The notes under the pieces are model-generated. The model was not told the DNA's origin, did not search any database, and saw nothing but the letters and a program-made list of their open reading frames with translations. DNA of 64,000 bases from Streptomyces sp. NBC_01454 (GTDB taxonomy: Bacteria > Actinomycetota > Actinomycetes > Streptomycetales > Streptomycetaceae): positions 434,001-498,000 of the forward strand of contig NZ_CP109460.1 in assembly GCF_036227565.1 (NCBI RefSeq). The letters run 5' to 3'. Of this stretch, positions 8,806 through 17,446 are shown piece after piece (within the stretch, counting starts at the first letter, position 1; every line of letters begins with the position of its first letter). Position numbers and translations under genes: made by a program.

Positions 8806-8837
8806 ACGGTGGCTCGTCCGGGTGGACGGGCCACCGT
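8806..8837. terminator. Convergent terminator hairpin
   Basis: ACGGTGGCTCGTCC pairs with GGACGGGCCACCGT around a GGGT loop: 14 bp with one T/G wobble. It sits between the ends of the Rpf-like gene and the cytidine deaminase gene and can stop transcripts from both directions. Confidence 0.75.
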
Positions 8838-8881
8838 CAGGTGCTTTCACCGCGCGGTAATTTCGGTGGATGCGGGTCCTG

Positions 8882-9313
8882 CTACCCGGGTTCAGCGGCC
8901 TGCGGGACGTCGAGCTGGTGGTCGGCCCAGACGTAGGTTTCGGGGAGCAAGTCGGTGACAGGGACGGTTCGGACGCGGTCGCCCTCGCCGACGATGACCT
9001 TGAGGGCGGGGAAGTAGTCGAGAAGGACCTGACGGCACCGGCCGCACGGGGGCACAACCCCCCGGTCGCGATCGCCCACGGCGACGATGGTGTCCAGTTC
9101 GTAGGCGCCCTGGGCGGCTGCCGCGCCGATGACGACCAACTCGGCGCAGGGGCCTCCCGTGAAGTGGTAGGCATTCACCGCCGTGACGATCCGGCCGTCC
9201 TGGGCGCGGGCCGCGGCCGCCATGGTGTGGTGGTCACCCCGACAGCGAGTGCGCGCGACGTGCGCCGCGGCCTGGATGAGTTCGCGGTCGACGTGGTGGG
9301 GCTGCGTGGTCAT
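8882..9313 (-). CDS. Cytidine/blasticidin-S-deaminase-family protein
   Basis: A 143-residue zinc-dependent deaminase of the cytidine deaminase superfamily. The zinc-site motifs are PCAE (C56, proton-shuttle E58) and PPCGRC (C90, C93). The three-Cys ligand set and small size match homotetrameric CDAs and blasticidin-S deaminases. A nucleoside salvage role is the default; resistance to a nucleoside antibiotic is possible but not shown. The ATG at 9313 is chosen because an upstream extension to 9409 is poor in homology; the ribosome site is weak (GGCAGAGAAG). Confidence 0.8.
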   Translation of the reverse strand: MTTQPHHVDRELIQAAAHVARTRCRGDHHTMAAAARAQDGRIVTAVNAYHFTGGPCAELVVIGAAAAQGAYELDTIVAVGDRDRGVVPPCGRCRQVLLDYFPALKVIVGEGDRVRTVPVTDLLPETYVWADHQLDVPQAAEPG

Positions 9314-9402
9314 CTTCTCTGCCTTCGTCCGGTGTCGGCATTCACCAGCATGGCCTGCATTCTCCTCTGCGTCCGATGACTTGCCGGAGGACGGGCCACC
9401 CC

Positions 9403-10119
9403 TCACCAAGGCACGGGCGTTCCGTCCCAGGAGAAGAAGCCGCCGGTGGGGCCGTCGTCCGGTAGCAGGGCCAGGCGGAGTGCACCCTGCGCGGCCTCGG
9501 CCGGGTCACCGCCGGCAGTGGCGGCCCGGGGGTTGAGATCGGTGGCCCGCAGGCCGGGGGCGAGCGAGTTGACCTTGAAGCCGTCCTCGGCCAGCGTCTG
9601 GGCATAGAGGACGGTCAGGGCATTGAGGGCGGCCTTGGACGACCGGTAGGCGGCAGCGCCACCGCTTCCCGGGGTGAACTGGGGATTGGGGTTTGTGCTC
9701 CAGGTCAGCGACGCGGTGCCACTGGAGATGTTGACGATGCGCGGGTGTGGGGACCGGCGCAGGGCGGGCAGGAACGCATTGGTCACCGCCACCACCCCGA
9801 ACACGTTGGTCTCGTAGGTGCGCCGGAATTCCTCGACGCCGGTGGCGGTCGGCGGGGCGAGTGACGGTGCGATGCCGGCGTTGTTGACCAGCACGTCCAG
9901 GCGGTCCACCTGAGCCGCGGCCCGTGCGATGCCGGCGGGATCCGTCACGTCGAGGACCAGCAGCCGGGCGCCGGCACCGATCTCCTCGACGGCCCGCTGT
10001 CCGCGCCCCGGATCGCGGGCGCCCACGTACACGGTGAGGCCCTCGGCCGCGAGCAGGTGGGCGATGTGCCGGCCGATGCCCTTGTTGGCACCGGTGACCA
10101 GAGCTGTGCGATCGTTCAT
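9403..10119 (-). CDS. SDR oxidoreductase, divergent from an XRE regulator
   Basis: A 238-residue classical SDR: TGANKGIG (9-16), NNAG (79-82), Ser in NISSG (about S132), Y158xxxK162 in YRSSKAAL. This subgroup resembles carbonyl reductase-like bacterial SDRs (the TGANKGIG motif is typical). It is divergently transcribed from the XRE regulator across a 72-bp gap with two nested inverted repeats, so it is very likely that regulator's target. ATG at 10119. Confidence 0.88.
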   Translation of the reverse strand: MNDRTALVTGANKGIGRHIAHLLAAEGLTVYVGARDPGRGQRAVEEIGAGARLLVLDVTDPAGIARAAAQVDRLDVLVNNAGIAPSLAPPTATGVEEFRRTYETNVFGVVAVTNAFLPALRRSPHPRIVNISSGTASLTWSTNPNPQFTPGSGGAAAYRSSKAALNALTVLYAQTLAEDGFKVNSLAPGLRATDLNPRAATAGGDPAEAAQGALRLALLPDDGPTGGFFSWDGTPVPW

Positions 10120-10132
10120 GGAAACTACGGTC

Positions 10133-10170
10133 CCCTGGCGGTGGGCGCCCTGCCAGGGACAGTCTGTACC
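10133..10170. promoter_or_regulatory. Nested inverted repeats in the SDR/XRE divergent promoter
   Basis: Two overlapping symmetric elements: CCCTGGC-N12-GCCAGGG (10133-10158) and GGGACAG-T-CTGTACC (10156-10170, one mismatched pair). They occupy most of the 72-bp gap between the divergent starts, as expected for an autoregulatory operator. Confidence 0.55.
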
Positions 10171-10191
10171 AGGCAAGCGGCCGGAGGTGGC

Positions 10192-11019
10192 ATGGCGCGG
10201 CAGGAGCTGGCCCGCTTTCTGCGGGACCGTCGGGCGGGCCTGCGTCCGCAGGAGGCAGGGGTGACGACGACGGGCAGCGCCCGCCGTACGCCGGGCCTGC
10301 GCCGTGAGGAGGTGGCGGAGCTCGCCCACATGTCGGTCGACTACTACACGCGGCTGGAGCAGGCACGGGGACCGCGGCCATCGGCCCGGATCCTGGACGC
10401 GCTGGCCCAGGTGCTGCGTCTCACGCCGGCCGAGCGCAGCCACCTGTTCCGCCTGGCGGGATCGAACGCGCCACCCGGCGCCAACACCGTGCGGCGGGTC
10501 CGCCCGCACGTAGCCCAGATGCTGGAGCGGCTGCCGGCGACCGCTGCCATCGTCACTGACGCGGCATACGGCGTCGTCGCCTGGAACCCCCTGGCCCAGG
10601 CACTGTTCGGCGGCGACCTCGCACGCGGGACGACAAACCTGGCCCGGCGCCGCTTCCTGGGCCGGGGGCGGATGTATGCGAGCTCCAGTACCGAGGAGTT
10701 CGGGCACATCGTGGTGGCGCGACTGCGCCGGTCCGCCGACCGCTACCCGCACGACCCGCGGCTGACCGCCCTGCTGGACGAACTGCACGCCGGCAGCGAG
10801 GAATTCCGGCAGATCTGGGAGACGCATCCGGTCCACGCACCCGGGCACCGCACCAAGACCGTGGACCACCCGGAAGCCGGCGTACTGCGGTTGAACTGCG
10901 ACGTCCTGCTCGTGCCCGAGGATGACCAGGAAGTCGTCCTGATCACGGCCGACCCCGGATCACCTACCGTGCGGGCCCTGCAAACGCTGGCCAGGCAGGC
11001 GACCTGGGCAGCCCAGTAG
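10192..11019 (+). CDS. XRE-family regulator with MmyB-like ligand domain
   Basis: A 275-residue transcription factor. The N-terminal helix-turn-helix (about 1-75: RRTPGLRREEVAELAHMSV, YYTRLEQARGPRPS) is followed by the MmyB-like PAS domain (about 105-275: VVAWNPLAQALFG and the C-terminal region with VYTA/TADPGSP-type motifs). Members bind small or lipid ligands and usually control a divergent oxidoreductase gene, as here. The ATG at 10192 has GGAGGTGG directly upstream. Confidence 0.9.
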   Translation: MARQELARFLRDRRAGLRPQEAGVTTTGSARRTPGLRREEVAELAHMSVDYYTRLEQARGPRPSARILDALAQVLRLTPAERSHLFRLAGSNAPPGANTVRRVRPHVAQMLERLPATAAIVTDAAYGVVAWNPLAQALFGGDLARGTTNLARRRFLGRGRMYASSSTEEFGHIVVARLRRSADRYPHDPRLTALLDELHAGSEEFRQIWETHPVHAPGHRTKTVDHPEAGVLRLNCDVLLVPEDDQEVVLITADPGSPTVRALQTLARQATWAAQ

Positions 11020-11032
11020 CCGCTGCACCGCC

Positions 11033-11080
11033 GCAAGAGGCGGGTGGGACGCTGTCTTGCACGACCTACCCGCCTCTTGC
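11033..11080 (+). terminator. 13-bp-stem hairpin after the XRE gene
   Basis: GCAAGAGGCGGGT (11033-11045) and ACCCGCCTCTTGC (11068-11080) are a perfect inverted repeat with a 22-nt loop, starting 14 nt after the stop codon. The stem strength supports termination; the long loop is unusual. Confidence 0.6.
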
Positions 11081-11303
11081 CCTACCCGGCCGCCTACGTT
11101 CCCGGTCCAGCCGTTTCGTACGCCCCCGCGTGCCGGCGACGCCGTCATCCGTGTCAAACGACCTGTCACGGACACCGGGAATCCCTCCGACCCGGTACCG
11201 TCCCCTCACCACCGGGGGAGTCGTGTCGGATGGTCAGCGGTTGGCGAGCAGCGCGAGTTTGCCGAGCCGGTGAGGCGGCTCCCGTCGGGCGCGGCCAAGC
11301 GCT
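11081..11303. other. Intergenic stretch before the decayed region
   Basis: About 220 bp with no gene I can support on either strand. It precedes fragments of an Lrp/AsnC gene, so part of it may be the degenerate 5' end of that gene, but I found no helix-turn-helix remnant. Confidence 0.4.
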
Positions 11304-11502
11304 CCTCGCCACTGTCGGGGTGGTGACATGCTGTGCCGTTTGGTGGCACGCTCGAATGCCGACTTGCGGCGCGTGATCGACCGGATGGGGGGATTCGATG
11401 GCATCGTGCGGGCCTCGACGGCGATCACGTTGGAGAATCCGGTGCCGCTCCGGATCACTCCACTGGTGCGCCAGGCGTCGCGGCAGGCGCCGTATGGACC
11501 GC
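11304..11502 (+). pseudogene. Lrp/AsnC-family regulator, C-terminal fragment
   Basis: The frame around the ATG at 11328 reads LCRLVARSNADLRRVIDRMG, then GFDGIVRASTAITL and PLRITPLVRQA. This is the ligand-binding (RAM) domain end of an Lrp/AsnC regulator (compare the usual pattern DLLCRVVARDNADLQRVIDR ... STVIALxTPVP). The N-terminal helix-turn-helix and the first half of the RAM domain are missing upstream. The fragment is about 60 residues, so it is a remnant. Confidence 0.6.
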
Positions 11503-11541
11503 TGACCGCTGGAGGACCGGCCTTGAGAGAGGGACCGAGAC

Positions 11542-11790
11542 GTGACCTCGCTGCTGATGCTGTTCCGGGGCGAACTGCCCCTGGCCGTCCCGCTGATCCT
11601 GGCGGGCGTACGGACCGCGCTCGTGCTGAACCTCGGCACCGCGACGCCGGCCACCTCCGGCATCACCGACCAGCGCATGCCGGTGCCGGTGCTCGGCTCC
11701 GTACTGACGGTCGTCATGGCGCGGATCAGGGACTGGCCGGGAACGCTCGTCGAGCTGCCGCTACGCCCACGCGGCCTGGAGGTGGACTGA
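11542..11790 (+). pseudogene. Osmoprotectant ABC permease (OpuB/ProW-like), internally deleted
   Basis: An 82-codon frame starting at a GTG. It opens with FRGELPLAVPLILAGVRTAL and VLNLGTATPA, the hallmark of the EAA-loop-proximal region of OpuCB/OpuCD permeases, then jumps to VLGSVLTVVMARIRDWPGTLVE and PRGLEVD, which matches only the extreme C-terminus. The intervening GAGGLG segment and membrane helices are gone, and so is the N-terminal half. The stop codon overlaps the start of the binding protein (TGATG), preserving the operon junction. Confidence 0.65.
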
Positions 11791-12779
11791 TGCGCCTGGC
11801 CCAGGTACGGACGGCCATCGCGGGCGCGGGCGCCCTGCTGCTCGCCGCCGCAGGGCTGAGCGGCTGCGGACTGACCAGCGGCAGCCCGCTGGCCGACTCG
11901 GTGCGGCCCGGCTCCATCGGGAAGGGGCGACCGCTGGGTGGCGCCCAACTGACCGTGACCTCAAAGGAGTTCACCGAGCAGATCATCCTGGGCCAGATCA
12001 TGGGGCTGGTCTTCAAAGCGGCCGGCGCGGAAGTCGTGGACCGGACGAACATCCAGGGCTCGATCGGTGCCCGCGAGGCGGTCAAGTCCGGTGCGGCGGA
12101 CGGGATGTACGAGTACACCGGCACGGCCTGGATCACCTACCTCGGTCACACCAAGCGGGTCGTCGACCCGCACGAGCAGTGGGAGGCCGTACGCGAGGAG
12201 GACCGCCGCAACGGCATCACCTGGCTGCCCGCGGCCCCGCTCAACAACACCTACGCGCTGGTCGCGAACCAGGCGAATGCGCAGAAGTACCGGCTGCGCA
12301 CACTCTCCGACGTGGCACGTCTGACGAAGAATGACCCGGGCGCGGCGACGATCTGCGGCGGAAGCGAGTTCTCGGTGCGTGAGGACGGCCTGCCGGGCGT
12401 GGCGAAGACGTACGGATTCGCCCTCCGGCGTGGGAACTTCAAAAAGATGGACGACGGCGTCGTCTACACCCAGGTCGCCGAGGGCGCGGCCTGCGCCCTC
12501 GGCGTGGCGGCCACCACCGACGGCCGCATTCCCGAACTCAAGCTGAAGGTGCTGGAGGACGACCGGCACTTCTTCCCCAACTACAACGCGGCACCCGAGA
12601 TGAACAGCGCCACAATGAGGAAGTACCCCGCCATCGCCGACCTCCTCTCCCCGATCACCAAGCGGCTGACGGGGGCGGAGGCCCAGCGGCTGAACGCGCG
12701 GGTGGACGTGGACGGGGAGGACCCGCACGAGGTGGCGAAGGACTGGCTGGTGCGGGAGGGCTTCATCCGGGAAGGCTGA
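11790..12779 (+). CDS. Osmoprotectant (glycine betaine/choline) ABC substrate-binding lipoprotein
   Basis: A 329-residue lipoprotein: n-region RLAQVR, hydrophobic core, lipobox LSGC with C26. The mature domain is the OpuAC/OpuCC (QAT) fold: LTVTSKEFTEQIILGQI, MYEYTGTAWITYLG, and ALGVAATTDGRIPELKLKVLEDDRHFFPNY, whose aromatic residues form the quaternary-ammonium cage. It appears intact, but the permease just upstream is a remnant and no ATPase is present, so it is either an orphan or works with a transporter encoded elsewhere. ATG overlaps the upstream stop. Confidence 0.88.
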   Translation: MRLAQVRTAIAGAGALLLAAAGLSGCGLTSGSPLADSVRPGSIGKGRPLGGAQLTVTSKEFTEQIILGQIMGLVFKAAGAEVVDRTNIQGSIGAREAVKSGAADGMYEYTGTAWITYLGHTKRVVDPHEQWEAVREEDRRNGITWLPAAPLNNTYALVANQANAQKYRLRTLSDVARLTKNDPGAATICGGSEFSVREDGLPGVAKTYGFALRRGNFKKMDDGVVYTQVAEGAACALGVAATTDGRIPELKLKVLEDDRHFFPNYNAAPEMNSATMRKYPAIADLLSPITKRLTGAEAQRLNARVDVDGEDPHEVAKDWLVREGFIREG

Positions 12780-12914
12780 CAGACGGAATCGCACGAGCGT
12801 CCGACGAGCAGGAGGGGAGCGCCCTGCCGCTCGCGTGGACGCTGCCGTCCGGAGGGCCGGGACACCATGATCCGAACGAGGCGCCCCAGGGGCGTCACGA
12901 GGCGGGCCGCCACG

Positions 12915-12953
12915 GACGGAGCCGTGTCGGGTACGACGGAGCCGTGTCGGGTC
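12915..12953. repeat. 20-bp direct repeat, two copies
   Basis: GACGGAGCCGTGTCGGGT occurs twice with a 20-bp period (from 12915 and from 12935). The second copy ends in the stop codon of the CBS gene. Confidence 0.7.
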
Positions 12954-13386
12954 AGGCCGTTGCGTAGACCCGGGTGGCGAACTCCGCGATCTGTTGGTCG
13001 CTGAGGTTCTTGGCAAGATCGGCCTCGGTGATCATTCCCACCAGTTGGTGGCCGCCTTTGACATCGATCACCGGCAGGCGCTTGATGTGCTGCTGCTCCA
13101 TGGTCTGCAGCACCTCGCTGGCGTCCGCCTCGGCGTCGATCCAGTGCAGCCGTCCGCCCATGGAACCGGCCTGTACCGTCGCCGGATCGATGCCGTCGGC
13201 ACAACACGAGACGACGATGTCACGATCGGTGATCATCCCGGTCAGTTTGTTGTTGTCACCGCAGATGGGCAGGCAGCCGACGTCCAGCTCCCGCATCATC
13301 TTCGCCGCGTCCCTCAAGGATTCGTGTGCCCCTACACAGTGCGCTCCGCCGGACATGATGTCCCGCGCCCGCAGCTTGCCGGCCAT
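12952..13386 (-). CDS. CBS-domain-pair protein
   Basis: A 144-residue stand-alone pair of CBS domains (about 8-62 and 75-135). The first reads ARDIMSGGAHCVGAHESL ... GMITDRDIVV and the second VLQTMEQQHIKRLPVIDVKG ... GMITEADLAK. Such proteins sense adenine nucleotides, and in Streptomyces they are often stress- or dormancy-linked; no partner is evident here. The ATG at 13386 has a perfect AGGAGG site. Confidence 0.92.
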   Translation of the reverse strand: MAGKLRARDIMSGGAHCVGAHESLRDAAKMMRELDVGCLPICGDNNKLTGMITDRDIVVSCCADGIDPATVQAGSMGGRLHWIDAEADASEVLQTMEQQHIKRLPVIDVKGGHQLVGMITEADLAKNLSDQQIAEFATRVYATA

Positions 13387-13577
13387 GATTCCTCCTGTCT
13401 CAGGAATGTGGTTGCCTTGCCTTCGATCACATCACGGATGCTCCGGCGTCGCTCCCCGGGAGCGGGGCGGGAGGCGGAGGCGCCGCGGCCGGGAGAAGAG
13501 CCGCCCACCCCTTTCCGTCTCAACTACCCGCGCACACAAGCTGTGGTGACTGCCGGACCCGGGCCGTGTCTGCGGCG

Positions 13578-13583
13578 TAGTGT
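13578..13583 (+). promoter_or_regulatory. Candidate -10 box for a leaderless transcript
   Basis: TAGTGT lies 8 nt before the GTG at 13592. With no ribosome site upstream, this fits a leaderless mRNA beginning at or next to the start codon of the M3 peptidase gene. Confidence 0.45.
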
Positions 13584-13591
13584 CGGCCGAC

Positions 13592-15616
13592 GTGACCTCG
13601 AATCCCTTCTTCTCGCCGAGCGACCTGCCCTACGAGCTGCCGCCCTTCGCGCGGATCCGTAACGAGCACTTCCTGCCCGCCTTCGTCCGCGGCATGGACG
13701 AGCAACTGGCCGAGGTGGCGGCGATCGGCGCGGCTGCCGAACCGGCGACCTTCGAGAACACCGTGGAGGCGCTGGAGCGCAGCGGCGCCGTGCTGGACCG
13801 GGTCAGCCGGGTGTTCTTCAACAAGGCGGCCGCGGACACCGATGACGAGACCCAGGCGCTGGAGGCCGAGCTCACGCCCCGGCTGGCCGCCCACGACGAT
13901 GCGCTGCTGCTCGACCCCGCGCTGTTCGCCCGGCTCGACGCGCTCTTCGAGCGGCGCGAGCAGCTCGGACTGGACGCGGAACAGCGGATGCTGCTGGAGC
14001 GCCATCACACCCGCCGGGTGCGCGCCGGTGCCCGGCTCACGCCGGAACAACAGCAACGACTGCGCGAGCTCAATGCCGAAATCGCCACCCGGTGCACCGA
14101 GTTCGGGCGGAATCTGCGTACCGCCGACGCGGCCGCCGCGCTGGTGCTGGACCGTGCCGAGGAGCTGGCCGGGCTGTCCGCGGACCAGATCGCGGCCGCC
14201 GCCCGGAACGCCGATGCGCTCGGGCACGAGGGGAAGTTCGTGCTCAGTATGAAGAACTTCTCGAACCAGCCGGAGCTCGCCTCGCTGACCGATCCCGCCC
14301 TGCGCGCGCGGCTGCTGGCCGCCTCGCTCGGGCGCGGCAGCGACAGCAACGGCCCGGTGGCCGTCGCCCTTGCCGGGCTGCGTGCCGAGCGTGCCGCGCT
14401 GCTCGGCTACCCCAGCCACGCCGCCTGGGAGGTCGCCGACCGGACCGCCGGTACCACCGACGCCGTCGAGGACCTGCTCGGCCGGCTGGTCGCTCCCGCC
14501 GTCGCCAACGCCGAGCGGGAGGGCGCCGCCCTGGCCGAGGCGGCCGGCGTCGCCGAGATCGGCGCGGCGGACTGGCAGTTCTACTCCGAGCGGGTGCGCA
14601 AGGAGCGCTTCGACCTCGACGCGGCGGAGCTGCGACCGTATCTGGAACTGGAGACCGTGCTGCACGACGGTGTCTTCCACGCCGCCGGGCTGGTCTACGG
14701 CATCACGTTCACCGCGCGCCCCGATCTGGTGCCGTACCATCCGGACGCCCGCGTCTACGAGGTGCACGACTCCGACGACAGTCCGCTGGGCCTGTACATC
14801 GGCGACTTCCACGCCCGTGCGTCCAAGCGGGGCGGTGCCTGGATGAACGCGCTGGTCTCGCAGTCCCGGCTGCTCGGCCACCGGCCGGTGGTGGTCAACA
14901 ACCTGAATGTCGCGAAGCCGCCGGCGGGCGAGCCGGTGCTGCTGACGTGGCGTGAGGTCCACACGCTGTTCCACGAGTTCGGGCATGCGCTGCACGGTCT
15001 GTTCTCCGACGTCCGCTACCCGTCGCTGTCGGGCACCCAGGTGCCGCGCGACTTCGTCGAGTTCCCGTCCCAGGTCAACGAGGTGTGGGCGGACCGGCCC
15101 GAGGTGCTGGCGCACTACGCGCGCCACCACGTCACCGGTGAGCCGATGCCGCCCGAACTGCCCGCCCGGCTGCGCGAGGCGGAGGCCTTCGGCGCGGGGT
15201 TCCGGATGGTGGAGCACCAGGCGGCCGCGGTGCTCGACTGGGCCTGGCACAGCCTCTCCGCCGACCAGGTGCCGGACGAGGACGCCGCCGAGGCCTTCGA
15301 GGCCGCCGCCCTTCAGCGCCACGGGCTCGCGATGGCGGCGATCCCGCCGCGCTACCGCACCGGCTACTTCGCCCATGTCTTCCACGGCGATTACGCGGCC
15401 GGGTATTACGGCTACCGCTGGGCGGAGGTGCTGGACGCCGACACCGTGTGCTGGTTCCGGGAGAACGGGAAGACCGTGCGCGAGAGCGGGGAGATCTTCC
15501 GCCGGGAGCTGCTGAGCAAGGGCGGCAGCGTCGATCCGCTCGGGGCGTTTCGCGCGGTGGTCGGCCGGGAGGCGCGGATCGAGCCGCTGCTGGCGCGCCA
15601 CGGGCTGGACGGCTGA
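13592..15616 (+). CDS. M3-family zinc oligopeptidase
   Basis: A 674-residue cytoplasmic oligopeptidase (thimet/oligopeptidase A/dipeptidyl carboxypeptidase family). The zinc site is H461EFGH465 within TLFHEFGHALHGLF, with the downstream glutamate in DFVEFPSQ. The start NPFFSPSDLPYELPPFARI and the C-terminal YYGYRWAEVLDAD are typical. I prefer the GTG at 13592 (protein beginning TSNPFF) over 13580 because a TAGTGT box sits at leaderless spacing. Its role is turnover of short peptides. It is convergent with the MDMPI-like gene. Confidence 0.92.
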   Translation: MTSNPFFSPSDLPYELPPFARIRNEHFLPAFVRGMDEQLAEVAAIGAAAEPATFENTVEALERSGAVLDRVSRVFFNKAAADTDDETQALEAELTPRLAAHDDALLLDPALFARLDALFERREQLGLDAEQRMLLERHHTRRVRAGARLTPEQQQRLRELNAEIATRCTEFGRNLRTADAAAALVLDRAEELAGLSADQIAAAARNADALGHEGKFVLSMKNFSNQPELASLTDPALRARLLAASLGRGSDSNGPVAVALAGLRAERAALLGYPSHAAWEVADRTAGTTDAVEDLLGRLVAPAVANAEREGAALAEAAGVAEIGAADWQFYSERVRKERFDLDAAELRPYLELETVLHDGVFHAAGLVYGITFTARPDLVPYHPDARVYEVHDSDDSPLGLYIGDFHARASKRGGAWMNALVSQSRLLGHRPVVVNNLNVAKPPAGEPVLLTWREVHTLFHEFGHALHGLFSDVRYPSLSGTQVPRDFVEFPSQVNEVWADRPEVLAHYARHHVTGEPMPPELPARLREAEAFGAGFRMVEHQAAAVLDWAWHSLSADQVPDEDAAEAFEAAALQRHGLAMAAIPPRYRTGYFAHVFHGDYAAGYYGYRWAEVLDADTVCWFRENGKTVRESGEIFRRELLSKGGSVDPLGAFRAVVGREARIEPLLARHGLDG

Positions 15617-15640
15617 GCGGTACGGGCGCGGGGCTGCGGG

Positions 15641-15661
15641 CCGTCGGCGGAGGACCGACGG
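15641..15661. terminator. Convergent hairpin
   Basis: CCGTCGG-N7-CCGACGG, perfect 7-bp arms, with further GC pairing outside. It lies between the stops of the M3 peptidase and the MDMPI-like gene. Confidence 0.6.
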
Positions 15662-15699
15662 TCCACGGCCCCGGCGTCGCGACCCGCCCGTCACCGCTG

Positions 15700-16317
15700 T
15701 CAGCCGGATACGAAGCGGTGCTGCGGCTCCCCCTGGAGACGGCCCGGGGGGAGCTTGCGGCCGTAGGCGACCAGCAGCAGGTCCTGGGCGGTGCCGTGGA
15801 GGGGGGCTCCGGTGCCCAGGGACCAGTCGAGGTCGTCGGCGCGGAGCTGCACACCGGCGAGGTCGGCCCCGAAGAATCGGGTGGTCTTCGGGGTGACCTG
15901 CTCCAGGAGGAAGCGGATGCGGGCGGCGGGGACCTGCCGGCCGAGGCCGAGGGGGACGGTGAGGTCCAGGCCGTGGACGGCATCGTGCCCGAGCGCCGCG
16001 GCGGGTCCGCCGACGGGCGGGGTCCAGGGGTGCGTCGCGTGGTCCCGGAGGAAGCCGGCGAGTTCACCGGCCGAGGCGGCAGCGGCGTCCCTGCGGGCGC
16101 ACCGGTCGGTCATCCGGTGGAGGTGGCCTCCCGATCTGAGGAGTTCGGCGAGCGTCCTGGGGAGCGAGTAGCGGAACCCCATCGACATATGGGCCGCCAG
16201 CTCGCGGACCCGCCACCCCGCGCACAGGGTCGGTGCCTGCCACTGTGCGGCCGACAGGCCGTCCAGCACGGCCGCCAGCTCCCGCCGTTCGGCCGCGATC
16301 TCCGCCTTGATGTCCAT
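15700..16317 (-). CDS. Mycothiol-dependent maleylpyruvate isomerase-like (DinB) protein
   Basis: A 205-residue protein of the maleylpyruvate isomerase N-domain family (DinB fold). Diagnostic parts are LSAAQWQAPTLCAGWRVREL, then AHM (metal His), ALGHDAVHGLDLTVPLG with two more His, and a C-terminal LHGTAQDLLLVAYGR. Family members are mycothiol-linked transferases or isomerases; the substrate is unknown. The ATG at 16317 follows AAAGGGA. It is divergent from the LysR gene (98-bp gap). Confidence 0.83.
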   Translation of the reverse strand: MDIKAEIAAERRELAAVLDGLSAAQWQAPTLCAGWRVRELAAHMSMGFRYSLPRTLAELLRSGGHLHRMTDRCARRDAAAASAGELAGFLRDHATHPWTPPVGGPAAALGHDAVHGLDLTVPLGLGRQVPAARIRFLLEQVTPKTTRFFGADLAGVQLRADDLDWSLGTGAPLHGTAQDLLLVAYGRKLPPGRLQGEPQHRFVSG

Positions 16318-16415
16318 CGGCACGTCCCTTTCTCCCCTGCCTCCGGCTTCAAGGATCTTGGAGCGCCCGTCATAAGTCCAAGAGCCGCTGTTTCTGCTCA
16401 CTAGAATCACCGGTT

Positions 16416-17420
16416 ATGGAACTTCGTCAGCTGCGGTACTTCGTCACGGTGGTGGAGGAGGCCAACTTCACCCGGGCCGCGGCCCGTCTGCATCTGGCAC
16501 AGCCCGGGGTGAGCGCCCAGATACGGCAGCTCGAACGGGAGCTGGGGCAGCCGCTCCTCGACCGCGGGGGCCGGGCGGTGACCGTGACGGAGGTGGGGCG
16601 GGCCGTCCTCCCCTACGCGCGGGCCGCCCTCGCCGCCGCCGAGGGGATCCGGCAGAGCGTGGACGAGTTCAGCGGGCTGCTGCGGGGACGGGTGCGGGTC
16701 GGCCTCGTCTCGGGCGCGAGCACCCGCAGATTCGACCTGGCGTCGCTGCTGGCCGATTTCCACGACGCCCATCCGCAGGTGGAGATCTCCCTCACCGAGG
16801 ACACCTCCGAGCGGATGCTCGACGCGCTGCACGCCGGCGAACTCGACCTCGCCGTGACGGGCCTCGCAGCGGACGAACCGCCGCCGGGCCTCGCACTGCG
16901 GCTCGTGGTCGACGAGCCCCTCGTGGCCGCCGTCGCTCCCGACGACCCTCTGCTCGGCACGTATCCGGCCGGTGAGGGCATCCCGCTGACCGCGCTGCGC
17001 GACCGCCCGTTGATCAGTCTGCCGCGCGGGACCGGTCTGCGCGGGGTGCTCGAACGCGCCTGCGCGGAAGCGGGGTTCCGGCCCCGCATCGCCTTCGAGG
17101 CGGCCGCTCCGCAGGTGCTGGAGCGGCTCGCCGCCCGTGGCCTCGGCGTGGCCGTCGTCCCGGCGCCGGCGGACGGGGCCGCGGCCGGGCTGCGGACACG
17201 GGCGCTCACCGCACCGGCACTGCGCGGCCGGGTCGCCCTGACCTGGCGGACGGAGGGGCCGAGCGGCCCCGCGGCCAGGGCCCTGCTGGCGCGGCTGCGC
17301 GACGCGCTGCCCGTCCCGGGGGCCGACGGGGCTGTGCGTGAGGAGCCCGGGGAGACGGCCACAGCGCCGCCTCCCGGTGCCCAGGAGGCGGCTGCGCCGC
17401 GCGTGCGTCCTGCCCGTTGA
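16416..17420 (+). CDS. LysR-family transcriptional regulator
   Basis: A 334-residue LysR regulator. The winged HTH is at 1-60 (MELRQLRYFVTVVEEANFTR, RLHLAQPGVSAQIRQLEREL) and the periplasmic-binding-like effector domain at about 90-300. The C-terminal 30 residues are a low-complexity Glu/Pro/Ala tail. It is divergent from the MDMPI-like gene, its probable target. The tail is convergent with the zinc-ribbon SDR gene. Confidence 0.9.
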   Translation: MELRQLRYFVTVVEEANFTRAAARLHLAQPGVSAQIRQLERELGQPLLDRGGRAVTVTEVGRAVLPYARAALAAAEGIRQSVDEFSGLLRGRVRVGLVSGASTRRFDLASLLADFHDAHPQVEISLTEDTSERMLDALHAGELDLAVTGLAADEPPPGLALRLVVDEPLVAAVAPDDPLLGTYPAGEGIPLTALRDRPLISLPRGTGLRGVLERACAEAGFRPRIAFEAAAPQVLERLAARGLGVAVVPAPADGAAAGLRTRALTAPALRGRVALTWRTEGPSGPAARALLARLRDALPVPGADGAVREEPGETATAPPPGAQEAAAPRVRPAR

Positions 17421-17446
17421 TGCCCTCGGCAGGCACCCGGGGGGGA

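Noticed and set aside
13520..15694. Very long open frame antisense to the M3 peptidase
   Set aside because: It is a shadow of the GC-biased codons of the real gene, with Arg/Gln/Gly-rich composition, no ribosome site and no recognisable domain.
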